A DNA stretch of 64,000 bases from Paraconiothyrium sp. Pb-2020. Its lineage: Eukaryota; Ascomycota; Dothideomycetes; Pleosporales; Didymosphaeriaceae. Each line of letters starts with the position of its first letter. Position 1 is the first letter of the stretch. This document shows positions 34,078-44,714 of the stretch, in pieces. The DNA is taken from positions 682,001 to 746,000 of the forward strand of contig JAJUBI010000006.1 in the NCBI GenBank assembly GCA_022419385.1, in the 5' to 3' direction. The notes under the pieces were generated by a model. That model searched no databases and was not told where the DNA came from. It saw only the letters and a list, made by a program, of their open reading frames with translations. The position numbers and the translations under genes were made by a program.

Positions 34078-34502
34078 ATGTTGTTCCTGCCCTACATCTT
34101 CTGGATCCCCACGCTCCTCACCTTCTCCGCCCTCGCCAACCCAAATTTTCCAGCTTGTGGCACCATCACTACTTTCCAGAATCAAACACACATGCTCCAC
34201 AACGCTGGTCGTGGAGAGTGCCAGCCGCTCGCCGTGCATGGTCGCCAAATTGACCCCAAGAGCTGGAATATCGTCGAGTTCTGCGCTTGTCGGTTGTATT
34301 TGTAAGTACCTCGGTTCTGCGAGGAGACAGGTTGGGGAGATAATGAAATAATGAGCTGATACTCGACAGTGGCAGCGAAATGGCAAAGCCTTGTAGCGCT
34401 GCATATCTGTGGGAAGAGTTCGAGGGACCGAGCGTTGGCGATTTTCGGGGTTTGAGGGTCGCGGAGTATGAGTGTTGGAATAGGGAGAATTGGAAAGAGT
34501 AA
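34078..34502 (+). CDS. Small secreted cysteine protein, effector-like
   Basis: Exons 34078-34301 and 34370-34502 join over a 68-nt intron to give 118 aa. The first 20 residues (MLFLPYIFWIPTLLTFSALA) form a clear signal peptide. The mature protein of about 98 residues has six Cys (ACG, ECQ, FCACR, PCS, ECW), an even number fitting three disulphides, and several Trp and Tyr. I know no family for it. Small size, secretion and Cys content meet the usual working definition of a candidate effector or small secreted protein. A 226-codon frame on the other strand covers the same bases but has no signal and biased composition, so I regard it as a shadow. The splice model is supported because it adds two Cys in frame and ends in a short, sensible tail. 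Confidence 0.68.
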
Positions 34503-34875
34503 TGGAGCTGATGATGGCGGTGAGCAGAAGTGTGCGTGACTATCGAGAGGGAGAACAACGATGATGGGGCCGATGCGAGGGTATTGAGCTTGTGTCGATG
34601 AGCAAGTGGGTTGAGTACTGGTAGTTCTTCGGACGTCGCATACGATTTCCAAGACCCGAAAGCCCAGTTACGCACTTCGCTCGCCGTGTTCACGTATCTC
34701 TCACGGGAAGAGCCCGGATGAATTTGAGCAAAAGCCCCCTCATGCCGAAAGCCAAGTAGAAAAGCCGTCATTTGAAAAACGACTTGTGCTTCACGTGCTT
34801 TCCTGCTCTTGCCCCTAGCGCGCCTGCCCCAAGTGAAAGAAAGCCCCACTTATCTGGACTGGTGCGACCCCCAGG

Positions 34876-34883
34876 TTTATATC
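34876..34883 (+). promoter_or_regulatory. TATA-like box of the secreted-protein gene
   Basis: TTTATATC lies 105 bases before the ATG at 34988, at a usual distance for a fungal core promoter. Position only; no other evidence. Confidence 0.35.
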
Positions 34884-34987
34884 ACCTCCTTGAGCACTTC
34901 TGATCGCTCGCAGCCTTAGCCTCGACCTTGGTCTTACACCAGAAGAGCGTACGGCAGCACCACGCTGATCCAGAAGGCACACTCAAT

Positions 34988-35736
34988 ATGCGTCTCTTCA
35001 TGTTCCTCGCCACACTTGCCTTGCTGTGCGCGCTAGCCACTTCCGCCGCTGTTGCAACGGTGCTTGATGGTCGCGACGATTTTTCCGCAAAGATCTACAA
35101 GGACTGGCTTGAGGGTCGGGCCCCGAAGCTCGAACACCCTCCACCTGGCCACATGAAGAAGAAACGCGATGGACAAAAGATGTTCACCTTTGGTGGATAC
35201 TCGACGGACACTTCGGGAGACGACAACTTTCAGAAATTGCAGGAACCCATCGAGGTCAACGGCCATCCACATCCGTGGTGCCAGGGCTTCAATGGGTCCA
35301 ACGGATACACTGAGGGACAAGAACCTACCATTCATTATGCTCACATGGACCACGCGGAACACAAGTCTGATGTTCCCACCGTTCCTCAGTTCATCTGCTT
35401 CTTCTACAAGTAAGTGCTTTTGCATCTGTTAGGTAGATCTGTGGAACTAACGCTCTCAGCAACTTCGATTGTGATCCGAGCAAGGGTGTGATAGGCAACG
35501 CTAAAGTCAACATAACGCACACCTACCTCACGGACTTGGATAAGAAGTCGAAGGATGGTGACGATTATGCTATAGAGAATCGGAACTTCCCAATGCAGAA
35601 CAAAGATTCCTCGAATAACCGGTACTTGTGGATCAAGGCATACGGCTGTATGAAATACATCGACGCTCCTAACGCCGCCGATGCAAACACTACGCAAGGG
35701 GCCACGGCAGAGCTTGAACCGTCTGCTGCGATCTGA
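34988..35736 (+). CDS. Secreted protein of unknown function, 232 aa
   Basis: Exons 34988-35409 and 35460-35736 join over a 50-nt intron to give 232 aa. The N-terminus MRLFMFLATLALLCALATSA is a strong signal peptide. After it comes a polar segment with a basic cluster (HMKKKRDG) that could be a Kex2-type processing site. Four Cys follow (WCQG, ICFFY, DCDPS, GCMKY), enough for two disulphides, with two N-glycosylation sequons (NGSN and NITH). No enzyme motif is seen. It lies about 490 bases downstream of another secreted protein on the same strand, but the two do not look alike in sequence. Roles in the cell wall or in interaction with a host or neighbour are possible; nothing in the sequence decides. 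Confidence 0.75.
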
Positions 35737-37162
35737 ATTGGGCCACGTACTGAGTGAGTATAATATGATACATTCAAGAAGCAACGGCAGCTATAAAATT
35801 CTGTAGGGGATCTGCTAAAGGGCTGGGTCTTGGTTCGGATTGTAGGGCAACGCAATTTACGCGTGGTTCTGAACACGTAACGGGTCTGGTTTTTCTCGGT
35901 AACGCGCTTTGTCGTGTCGGGATTGTGTTCGGTTTTTGAGTCCATTCCTCTTGACCAAATGATAACATGGGCGCTCCCATCGTGAGCCCATCGTACAACA
36001 TGAGCCGCACCTACTGTGTTTCACACTGATTTCATACCAACCAAATGGCGACTTTGCTTCACACCATGTAGGAATAATGCAATGCTCAAGCGCCAAACCC
36101 AGCAATGTCTCCACACCAATCCAGCCCCTACCAACGGCATGAAGCCCCTCACATGCTGCGCATTCACCCCCTTAGCAACCCCTCTCACTCTCCCTCTGCA
36201 TCACTTCTCCTCACTGTCCGATTTCGTCTCTTGACCTTCTTCTGCACCGCCTCAATCTTCCCACCGTCGGAAACACGACGACAAGCGAGTACGGAATCAT
36301 GCAAAATGTCGCCGCCCCCGCCCATGCGAATCCTTCCCACGCCCACCGTTGCTCGCGTAGCGGCGATAGGCATGTGTCCAGTGCAAAACCGCGGTCGTGA
36401 CTGCAGTAAGAGGAAGATGGGGTCTGCGTAGGCTTGGAGAGGGAGAAATGCTGCAGTTTACTTCCGACGTTTGATGAGGATAGCGTGTTGAGTAGAATGG
36501 GCAAGGAGAACCATGAGTTGGAGAGGGCGGCACCTGTGTGGTGAGCTAGTGGGTGTCAAGGAGAAGAAGGGAGAGTGTACCGGAGAGGAATATGCCCGTT
36601 AGGATAGCAGCGATGGGAAGTTTTGGGAGGGCATCATGTAGAGCCCGATTTTGATAAGTGATTTTCGACGTAGTCCTTGAAGGATAGGTATCTAATGAGC
36701 AAAGTATGTTCGAGTGTAGTCAGGAACTGTGTGAATGCACGACACTGGTGTGGTGCGTGTGCGATGTGAATAAGTATGGCCTCTTACGTCAGATTTGTTC
36801 ATTCTTTTGGACTCGTAATTATAAGACGATTTCAGCTCGCGAGGATCAACATCGAGTGCACTAGCGTTCAATTTCGCCCCCACGCTATTGCTTTTATTGG
36901 GCCGCTAGGTCCTGGAGGCAAGTGCCGGGCGTAATGAAATAAGCACTGGAGAGACCTTTTCCCCGCGAAGAATTACTCATTCCGACACTCGCTTCATCTA
37001 GAGATAAGTAGATTCTATGTGCAACCCTCCTATTGAAGTCTATCCAAATCCTTGTATAATTGAACCAGGAACTGCAAATTTTCTAATGTTCCATCTCGAA
37101 GAGAGGTATCGGCAAAATGCGATAATTACGCTGGATGTCTTAGGCTTGGCTATGTAAACCTT
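35737..37162. other. Intergenic with a decayed DUF1772 remnant
   Basis: Apart from the pseudogene at 36060-36640 there is no gene here. The part after 36900 is AT-richer than its surroundings and forms the 3' region of the MFS gene. Confidence 0.45.
36060..36640 (-). pseudogene. Degenerate DUF1772 (anthrone-oxygenase-like) membrane protein
   Basis: Pieces of one protein lie in order but in different frames. A first exon encodes AAILTGIFLSG. It is joined by a plausible 47-nt intron (36580-36534) to AALSNSWFSLPILLNT, the classic start of DUF1772. Further on AATFCMIPYSLVVVFPT matches the P-[YF]-[TS]...PTN helix. The family's C-terminal VNAQHVRGFMPLVGAGIG then appears, but only after two changes of reading frame near 36260-36180. 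No ATG precedes the first exon in frame. DUF1772 proteins include HypC/anthrone oxygenase-like enzymes. The remnant could also be a gene damaged by sequence errors. Confidence 0.42.
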
Positions 37163-39189
37163 CTAGACGCCTGTCTTCTCGGACTCGTTCCCCTCCTTGC
37201 GGTCTTGCTCTTTCGAAGCACCCTGTTGTGGTTTCTTCACACTCTTCCACTCCAGCGAAGCAACGCCGAGTACGGCAAGACACGCAATAATTAATCCGAT
37301 CTGGAACACCTTCCTGAGTGACTCATTATATTCCACCAGTGCCGACTCGTGATATTCCGCAGGCAGAGCGTCGAGAAAGGTCGTCGCGCCACTAGACGTG
37401 ATTAGGGCCCTATCAAACCCTGGGATCCAAGACAGCCTCTTCAACAGCTGATTCGCGAGCACGTTTTCACCAATCGACACAAAGACAGAAGCGCCGAGCA
37501 ACTGACCAAACAAGATCAATGCAAGACCCATAGGCACTTCCTTCTTTGGGAGAACTGTTTGCACGGCAAGCATAGGCGTTTGGAAGCAATAGCCTACACC
37601 GAGACCATATAGAACCTGATAACCAATCCACTTGCTTACGCCAGTGTCGACTTGAAATGTGGTGAGGAGGCCGGCTCCGACCGACATCATGCACACTCCC
37701 ATGATTGCTAGTGGTGTGTAGTATCCGATTTTCTGGTTTATGATGCCTCCGCTTATGGCGCCGACGATCGTGGCGAGCATGAGTGGGAGAAGACGGATGC
37801 CTGAGGAGACGGCAGAGACATGCTTGACAGATTGGAACCAGAGGGGCAGGTAGTAGACTAACGGAGAAGTCAGTGAAATCATCCATGATGGGCAATGCAA
37901 ACATGGAACTGCTGGATTGGCATCGGGGAGAAGTGTAATCTTACTGAAGACGTATTGCGACGCGCCAATACAGATTGCAGCCCATAGACCAGAAACAAGG
38001 CTGCGATACTTGAACAGGCGCGGAGGTACTGTTGCTGTATTCGGAAGACAGATCTGTACAGCAACGAAGCCGAGTAGCAACACACCTTGGAGCACAAGGA
38101 GAACGATCATGCGACTGTTATTCCACTAGAGACTGTTAGGTGGTTCTACGCAGATGTATTGGCGCAATACGTACAGCATACGCTTGTCCGCCCCATTGGA
38201 GTGCTAGAAGTAGGCACACTACACCCGGGAGAAGGAACACAGAGCCTGGTAAGTCGACCTGAGCCAGCTTTTGTGTCACTGGGAGCTTGGTTTGCTCATT
38301 TTCAGGCAAGTTTAAGAAGAGGAAGATCACGAGGAGAGCTAATCCACCGATGGGTAGGTTTAGGTAGAAGCACCTATTATAGTGAGTCTCTGTAACCGGA
38401 CAGAGTTGGAACGCATCTTTGAACAACGTACCACCTCCAGGTGACGTGCGAAGTGAAAGCACCACCGATCAATGGACCCGTTACAGTGGCGACACCCATA
38501 ATGGCACTCATCAAGCCCTGCAGCGCAGGTCGCTTAGCTAGTGGAACAGTGTGAGTTACACACACAATCTATACGCAATCATTAGCAACAAGCGGCTGAG
38601 AGAACGCAATTCGGGATGTGAGGATTGTCTGCGGATTATCGATCAATGTTCCCCGAAAGACCACTAATGCGTGGACCCAGATAGCTCGAAGACTTACATT
38701 ACCAGCCATTACGCCAGCCGCTCCGACACCTGCGATCGCTCGGCCGACGATGAAAGCTATCGAGTTCGGCGCTGCTCCACAGATGGTAGAAGCGATCTCA
38801 AAGAGGAGAACACTTGCAAGAAGAACAATCTTCGTAGGGAAGAACGCGTATAATTTGCCGAAGAGGAGTTGGAAACAGCAGCTGGTGAGGGTATAGGCGC
38901 TGCCATACCAACCCACATCATCCAAGGCGTTAAAGTCGTTGCTAATGCTAGGGATCGCCTAAGTAATGATGTAAGTATTCGAAAGGATGGGGAAGGGGTT
39001 TCTCACTGTCGACACAATTGTTCGGTCTAGGCCGACAAGAAATACGCACAGAAACACTGAAGTTAAGAGTAGAATGATTTTCAGATCGAAGGTGGGCCTA
39101 TTATTTTCTTGCGGTGGCCCATCGATGCTTGGGTTGTTGGAATCCCCAGTGATCGACTGGTCTGTACCTGATGGAAGTGGCTTGCGCAT
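37163..39189 (-). CDS. MFS transporter, DHA2 type
   Basis: Six exons, 39189-39007, 38958-38698, 38568-38432, 38373-38175, 38125-37945 and 37857-37163, join in frame to 551 aa. TM1 carries the DHA2 signature LVGLDRTIVSTAIPSI, loop 2-3 has the motif A variant GKLYAFFPTK, and TM5 has motif C ATVTGPLIGGAF followed by WRWCFYLNLPIGG. All are typical of 14-helix fungal drug/toxin exporters. The C-terminal tail is charged. It diverges from a Zn2Cys6 regulator, and a perfect palindrome lies between the two (39425-39459), so the regulator may well control this pump. The substrate is unknown. Compared with the first MFS gene in the window it is shorter and has more introns, so the two are not recent duplicates. 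Confidence 0.92.
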
Positions 39190-39640
39190 ACTGTGGTGTC
39201 GTGTGTCGGTATCTTATCCTAGGAGCAAGTGGAAAGCGAGAGCAGAAGAGATAGCATTTGAACTGAAATATTGATGCCATCATATTTATGGACGTTGGGA
39301 CTTTTAAAAATGGACGCGCGGAAGATAGACGTAGGTCACGGAGGATATGGAAGATGAGGAGGTCCAGTGTCAGTTCGAAAGGGTGAAGCCGCGCTAAGCC
39401 TAACTGGATGCGCACTTTCGTTTGGTGTCGGAAGTTACGACGTGCGTAACTTCCGACACAACTTCCGCGTCGTTGCGTGACGCCTCCCTTCAACCCCACC
39501 ATGCGATGATTTCATAGAATTGAATACGCTCAACTTTGTACTCCATCCCCTACAAAGCAAATTGACACTTGTCGAGCATCGGATCTCATGATCAAAACCA
39601 CATCCGCGCTTGCTTGCGTCGAAGTTCTTACACCACAGCT
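39190..39640. promoter_or_regulatory. Shared divergent promoter of MFS pump and Zn2Cys6 regulator
   Basis: The 451 bases between the two start codons must hold both promoters. The outstanding element is the palindrome at 39425-39459. A further half-site-like ACTTCCGCG follows directly at 39461-39469. Confidence 0.6.
39425..39459. promoter_or_regulatory. Perfect inverted repeat, candidate operator for the Zn2Cys6 regulator
   Basis: The left arm GTGTCGGAAGTTACG (39425-39439) and right arm CGTAACTTCCGACAC (39445-39459) are exact reverse complements around the 5-base spacer ACGTG. The arms contain CGG...CCG in the inverted, inward-facing layout bound by Zn2Cys6 dimers. It lies 235 bases from the MFS start codon and 181 from the regulator start codon. 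Binding is inferred. Confidence 0.6.
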
Positions 39641-41927
39641 ATGAGTACCGAAGCTCACGCTAGATACGCGTGCGATGCCTGTCGTTCTCGGAAGTTATCT
39701 TGCACGCGAGAACTGACAGAGTGTTCTCGTTGCAAAGCTCAAGAAATCAACTGCGTCTACTCACGCTCCGGCATACTTCGACGCAACAGAAAGCGTAAAG
39801 CTAGCCCGTCTACTACCGAGGCAACTTCCGCTACAAGATCACGCAGCCCTTACCAAAGGCCGACGTCCGCATCAGGTCCTGCTCAAGTACGTGCACTCTC
39901 AGTAAAGAGCAACCCCCCCCCCCCCCCCCCCCCCCCACCTCTCGCATACCTCGAATCAATCAAGATCATTTGGACGCGCCAATGCTGATGTTTAAGCCCA
40001 GGCTACAGTAACTGAGAGGTTACAAAGACTGGTTGGCAGGGAGCACATTTCACTTCAAGATCTTGCGGGGCTCATGAGCGAGTACCACACTATCTGGCAG
40101 GTCAGCGCACCCATCACAAGTTGGTTCGTTAACTAATTCAGATCGAGATCCAAGCATTTCGATGAGCTAGCGAAAAATGCAAAAACATTACCATTCCTTT
40201 GATGAGCCCCAACAGCGAGTCTGGATTGATAGTGAGCTTCGCATTTCTCTCTAAGATACCCCGCTGAAATTTGCATAGAAATGTACACTATTGTCAACCA
40301 GAGCCATTTCGCTACTACTGCTGTTCCTTCGGATGTGCTGGACGCATTGAAGGCGTCAAGACCGGACCAGATCCGCGAACGGGCATGGTTGGTCATTTTC
40401 TATAGCGTCGCGTTGAGTAGCCTCGATGGAACCGCATCGTCGGCCCACACTGCGAGTTTGAGGAGCAATCTCTGGCTTGCTTTCAACGACGTCAGATTAC
40501 TTCTTGAGCCAAGCTTGTTGAACATCCAGGCCCTAGTCACAATGACCTTGCACGCCGAGAAATATTTGGCGCCTTATGCTTGTTGGACGTTAGTCAGTAA
40601 GGCTTGTATAATGCTCATAGCATTGGGTATAGGTGAGGCGCTCATGTTGTTACTTACAATGGCGTATGAACTGTGCTAATACTAATGCATAGGTACACAT
40701 GCTCACGTTGACCCTACTACTAAGAAGCAGCGCAATGCCCTTTTCTGGCGTCTAAACGCCCTGGACAAATCGCTAGCACTGATTCTAAGCCGATCGCCGA
40801 TCTTTTCACGTGATCTAATGAAGGCAGTGCCACTGCCAACATTGGAGGAACTATTATCTGGTCGACCTCGTTACTCAACCGACGGTATGCCGATACTGTT
40901 TGAAGCGCATTTCGACCAGCAGATGTACCTGCTATCACGCGTTCAGATTGAGGTCTGGCATTGCTTACCCGGCCAAGAAGCCCAGAATGTAGTCCAGGTC
41001 CGGAAAGATCTGGAGTCATGGTACAACGAAGCAGTAAAGGCATGTTAGCGATCCTCCTACACGTGTCAGGCCCTCACATTCAAGACAGGTGCTCGAGGCG
41101 TCTGCCTTGGTGGAAATGCCTCTTCTGAATGAACGTGGGCAAACGTCCGTTGAGCTTCGATTGCAAATTCTGCGCCTGCACTTTTATTACCTAGATGTGC
41201 TACTCACGGTTGCTTCGAAAGAACTAAGAACACAGTGCATTGTACCCGCGCAGAAGCTGCTAAATTTGCTTCCTCATCTTGGTACGCTGATATCTGACGA
41301 TGTTAAAGCGACGCACAGTTGTATGCTATGGGAGTGGCTGCATTATCCTATGTTAGCATTTGGTACGCTGTGGGGTCAGCTTCTATCCAAGGGTGTAGCT
41401 GATGATGACGAAGGTGAAAGAATTCTTGAGGTGAGTGGCGGCATGATACGGTTAGGGCAGAGGCACACACTCTTATATTGCACTAACATACCCTATCATC
41501 CTCGACCCAATGTCCGTTTTCTCTTGCACGAATTTTAGCGTGGTTACAGACTTAACTCACTGCTTACGTTCGACAGGTTTTGAACAATGTCCCGAGATTT
41601 CTCGAAAGACTCCGGTCGCGCAACAACATTGTAGGCGGAAAATTGAAGAACGTCACAGAAAGAATCATCTACCATGTGAGCGCCATATATCATTCGAATT
41701 CTCCGGGGCGGCAGCAGCAAGTGGCCGCACCCAATCACACAAGTGATGATCCCCAGACACAAATGCATGCCGATACTTCGCAAACTATCGAGACTTTTGA
41801 TATGCCGAGCACGTCTACAGATGAGACCTTCAATGCTTCACTAGAAGGCTTGATACCCTTACCCGACGACTTCTTCCTGGACCCTACGTTCGACTGGTTT
41901 CCCTGGGGAGATCATACGATTACCTGA
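39641..41927 (+). CDS. Zn2Cys6 transcription factor divergent from MFS pump
   Basis: Seven exons, 39641-39886, 40002-40100, 40171-40231, 40279-40632, 40693-41033, 41089-41430 and 41577-41927, join in frame to 597 aa. The zinc cluster at residues 11-38 is exact: C-x2-C-x6-C-x6-C-x2-C-x6-C (CDACRSRKLSC, CSRCKAQEINC). A basic linker (LRRNRKRKAS) follows. The middle region (LWLAFNDVRLLLEPS, WTLVSKACIMLIALGIG) resembles the fungal regulator middle-homology region. The acidic C-terminus (LIPLPDDFFLDPTFDWFPWG) looks like an activation domain. The exon 5 end is ambiguous between a GT donor after 41033 and a GC donor after 41039, both in phase. A frame that reads poly-C as poly-proline ignores the first intron. 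It probably controls the neighbouring MFS pump. Confidence 0.85.
39913..39936 (+). repeat. Run of 24 C residues inside an intron
   Basis: The homopolymer falls in the first intron (39887-40001) of the Zn2Cys6 gene. Read as coding it would give poly-proline and an early stop; splicing removes it and restores the AQATVTERLQRLV continuation. Its length is probably variable and hard to sequence. Confidence 0.8.
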
Positions 41928-42499
41928 TTCTCGTACGGGGAACGTACTCTGTGCTTTCATTTGGTGGATTTATCAAGCATTTCCGCTGTTGGAATGGTTG
42001 GTGTTAGTCAAGCGCAATGTAATCCCTGCAGATGGCAAAATCTGTTTGTGTAACAGCCTGTTGGGTACTCAAGTGGGGCTAATCCCAACTTCCTTCACTC
42101 GTTACCTTTAGAGTTTACACAGACTTCAAAGCCATAGACCGCAGGACCAGCGATGCCTTGCTTTGGTAACCCGTTTACCAATAGTAATTAGCGCGCATGG
42201 TGCTATGCGGGCTCTTACGCCCCGCTGCACACAAGGCTGACTCGGTCAATGAGAACCAGTCGTGCACACAGCAGAAGCGAGGACGTGCTGTACATGCTGG
42301 GAGCTGCATGCTCGACACTCCACTCACTGCATGCGGGGATCTTTAGCCAAGCTGAACGGTGAGAGGAGCGGTCTCCGTATATTTCTTATCATGGTTCGCA
42401 AATCGCCCCACCACGGTAAAGTTTCTTTAACGCTCGAAGCCGTGCCGCTGCATCGCTTGCCACCTAGACTCTTTGAGACCCAACAAAGCTAAGGAAAAC
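41928..42499. other. Intergenic, no feature seen
   Basis: About 570 bases between the regulator and the permease on the same strand, with short frames only. Confidence 0.5.
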
Positions 42500-44444
42500 A
42501 TGCTTGACATGAAAGAGATTTCTTCAAGTGGCGTACTTGAGCTCCAGAAATATGGCAATGTGGAGGCTGCCAACGAGACCGCCATCTGCGAGAAACATGG
42601 CACTCAGTACGACAAGAAAGATATGAATCGTATGGGCAAGCTACAGCAGCTAAGTGTTCGTGTCTACCCATTCAATGCTGTTGTCATGCGATGTCTTAGC
42701 TCACATGTATCGAACAGAGGAACTTCCAATTCTTTCACATCTTTAGTATAGCTGCGATCCTAGGTAGCACGTGGGAGTTTACACTAGTGTAGGTTGAACT
42801 GTCTTTGGAGAAGGTGCAAAGATTGCTAACATATTGGCAGCATCATTGGTATCTCCTTGAGCAATGGCGGTCCGGCTGGTGGCATATGGATGTTCCTGGT
42901 CGTGTGTTTCGGCATGTTCTCTGTTACTATCTCGATGGCTGAAATGGCATCTATGTAAGCGACATTACCATCCTGAGGCATCACCATACAGAGTTGTGAA
43001 TGCTGCGTTACTAGATCAGGTACATATCACAAGCCTTGCAGGCCCGTTAGGTATCGTTTGAATATTCAACAGTGTTCCGCTGACATGGGCACCTGCAGGA
43101 TGCCAACCTCGGGCGGTCAATATCACTGGGTTTCCGAATTGGCTCCAAAGAGATACCAAAAGATCCTGAGCTATTTGGTTGGTAGGAAACACCATGCTAG
43201 ACAACGCTCCGAGCTAATCTCTCCTTGTAGGCTGGATGTGTGCTATCGGGTGGCAATGTGCGATGGGAACTACCGCACTTGCGACGACCCAACAACTGCA
43301 AGGTCTGATAGCATTGAACGTACCAGATTACATCATCAGGCCATGGCATAGCACTCTATTTTGTATCGCCGTTATGGTTTTTGCGATCATATGGAACACC
43401 CTCTCAGTGAGAAAGCTTCCCCTAATAGAAGGCATTGCGATAGCATTGTACATTGTCGGGTTCTTCACCTTCGTGGTCGTTTTGTGGGTCATGGCTCCCC
43501 ACACAAATACCAAAGATGTCTGGACGAAGTTTGAGGACAACAGTGGTTGGGGCAGCGTTGGGTTGAGTACCCTAGCTGGCCTTCTCGGACCAGTCGTCAC
43601 CTTGATAGGCTCCGATTCCTCCTGTCATCTATCGGAGGAGACCGTGGATGCAGCATGGGTCCTTCCACGAGCTATGGTGGCAACCGCTACCGTTAATTAC
43701 ACCATCGGTTTTATCATGGCAGTCACTGTCATGTCATCGTTGGGAGATGATGTCTCTGCGATCCTGGCCACGACCTACGGTCAACCTTGGATCCAGATCA
43801 TGTTCAATGCTACAGGATCTCAAGCCGCAACGTCCGTGATGGTAGCAGTAGTTTGTGTTCTGTTATTGTTTTGCTCGAGTTATGGCATCATGACCGTCTC
43901 TCGCCAGTTGTTCGCGCTGGCGAGAGACAAAGGACTTCCTTTTTCAGACTGGCTCGCATATGTAAGTCTGTCGCGGTATGTGATCGATATAGTTCTGACC
44001 GTGCTGCAGGTACATCCAAGTTATGACCTCCCTGTCAATGCTCTTCTGGCGACCTTTCTCATTACTTCACTCCTGTCCCTCATAATTCTGGGCTCATCAA
44101 TCGCTTTCAACGTCATTACTTCTTTGGGGCAGCTGGGACTCGTCTTTTCTTACCTTATTGCAATATCTTGCGTTATGGCCAAGCGTCTACAAGCTCCACA
44201 GGACCTTCTCCAAGCGAGGTTTAGCTTAGGCCAAGCTGGGATGTGCGTCAACGCGGTCGCGCTGTGCTTCCTAGCCTTAGTCTCGGTATTCTTATTTTTC
44301 CCTGCTGCGCCATATCCGACGGCGGAGAGCATGAATTGGAGCTGTGTGATGTTCAGCGGCCTGTTGACGTTCGCTCTGGTGTGGTATTGGGTTGCTGGAA
44401 GACACAGATATTTCGGGCCGGTTGCGTTCGTGAAAGAGCTATGA
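42500..44444 (+). CDS. APC-type amino-acid/GABA/choline permease
   Basis: Six exons, 42500-42655, 42718-42788, 42841-42954, 43099-43181, 43231-43961 and 44010-44444, join in frame to 529 aa. A polar N-terminus ends in MGKLQQL before TM1 (NFQFFHIFSIAAILGSTWEF). The family sequence follows: GISLSNGGPAGGIW, then EMASM, TSGGQYHWVSELAP, YLVGWMCAIGWQ, and later WGSVGLSTLAGLLGPVVTL with SEETVDAAWVLPRAM. These are hallmarks of the fungal GABA/choline/polyamine permease group (Hnm1/UGA4-like, 12 TM). The 48-nt intron 43962-44009 has no stop and is in frame, so a version with 16 extra residues is readable. It converges with a similar permease; their stop codons are 270 bases apart. Confidence 0.88.
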
Positions 44445-44714
44445 AAGGACATCGCGAGGGATTGTTTTGCACTAGGCTGCGGAAGATAGGTTCCAGCTTA
44501 AACGGCCGACGAATTGCTAGTCTATATCCTAAATGTTCTAAAATGCAACATTGTGTTATTAGAGGATGAGACAGTTTTTGATGTTACTGGGAGAGATTTT
44601 GACATATTGTGTACCGACAAAATGGAGAGGAAACCTGCGGATTTACTATCTTGTGCAGCGCCGCATAATGATACTGACCGCTGTGCGATGTGATTCTTGA
44701 CCACGCCCGGGATT

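Noticed and set aside
34169..34849. Minus-strand frame of 226 codons
   Set aside because: It is antisense to the small secreted protein, Ser/His/Arg-rich, and has no family; the plus-strand spliced gene has a signal peptide and paired Cys.
39569..39988. Unspliced frame reading the C tract as poly-proline
   Set aside because: It stops early; splicing 39887-40001 restores the regulator's reading frame and continues into family-like sequence.
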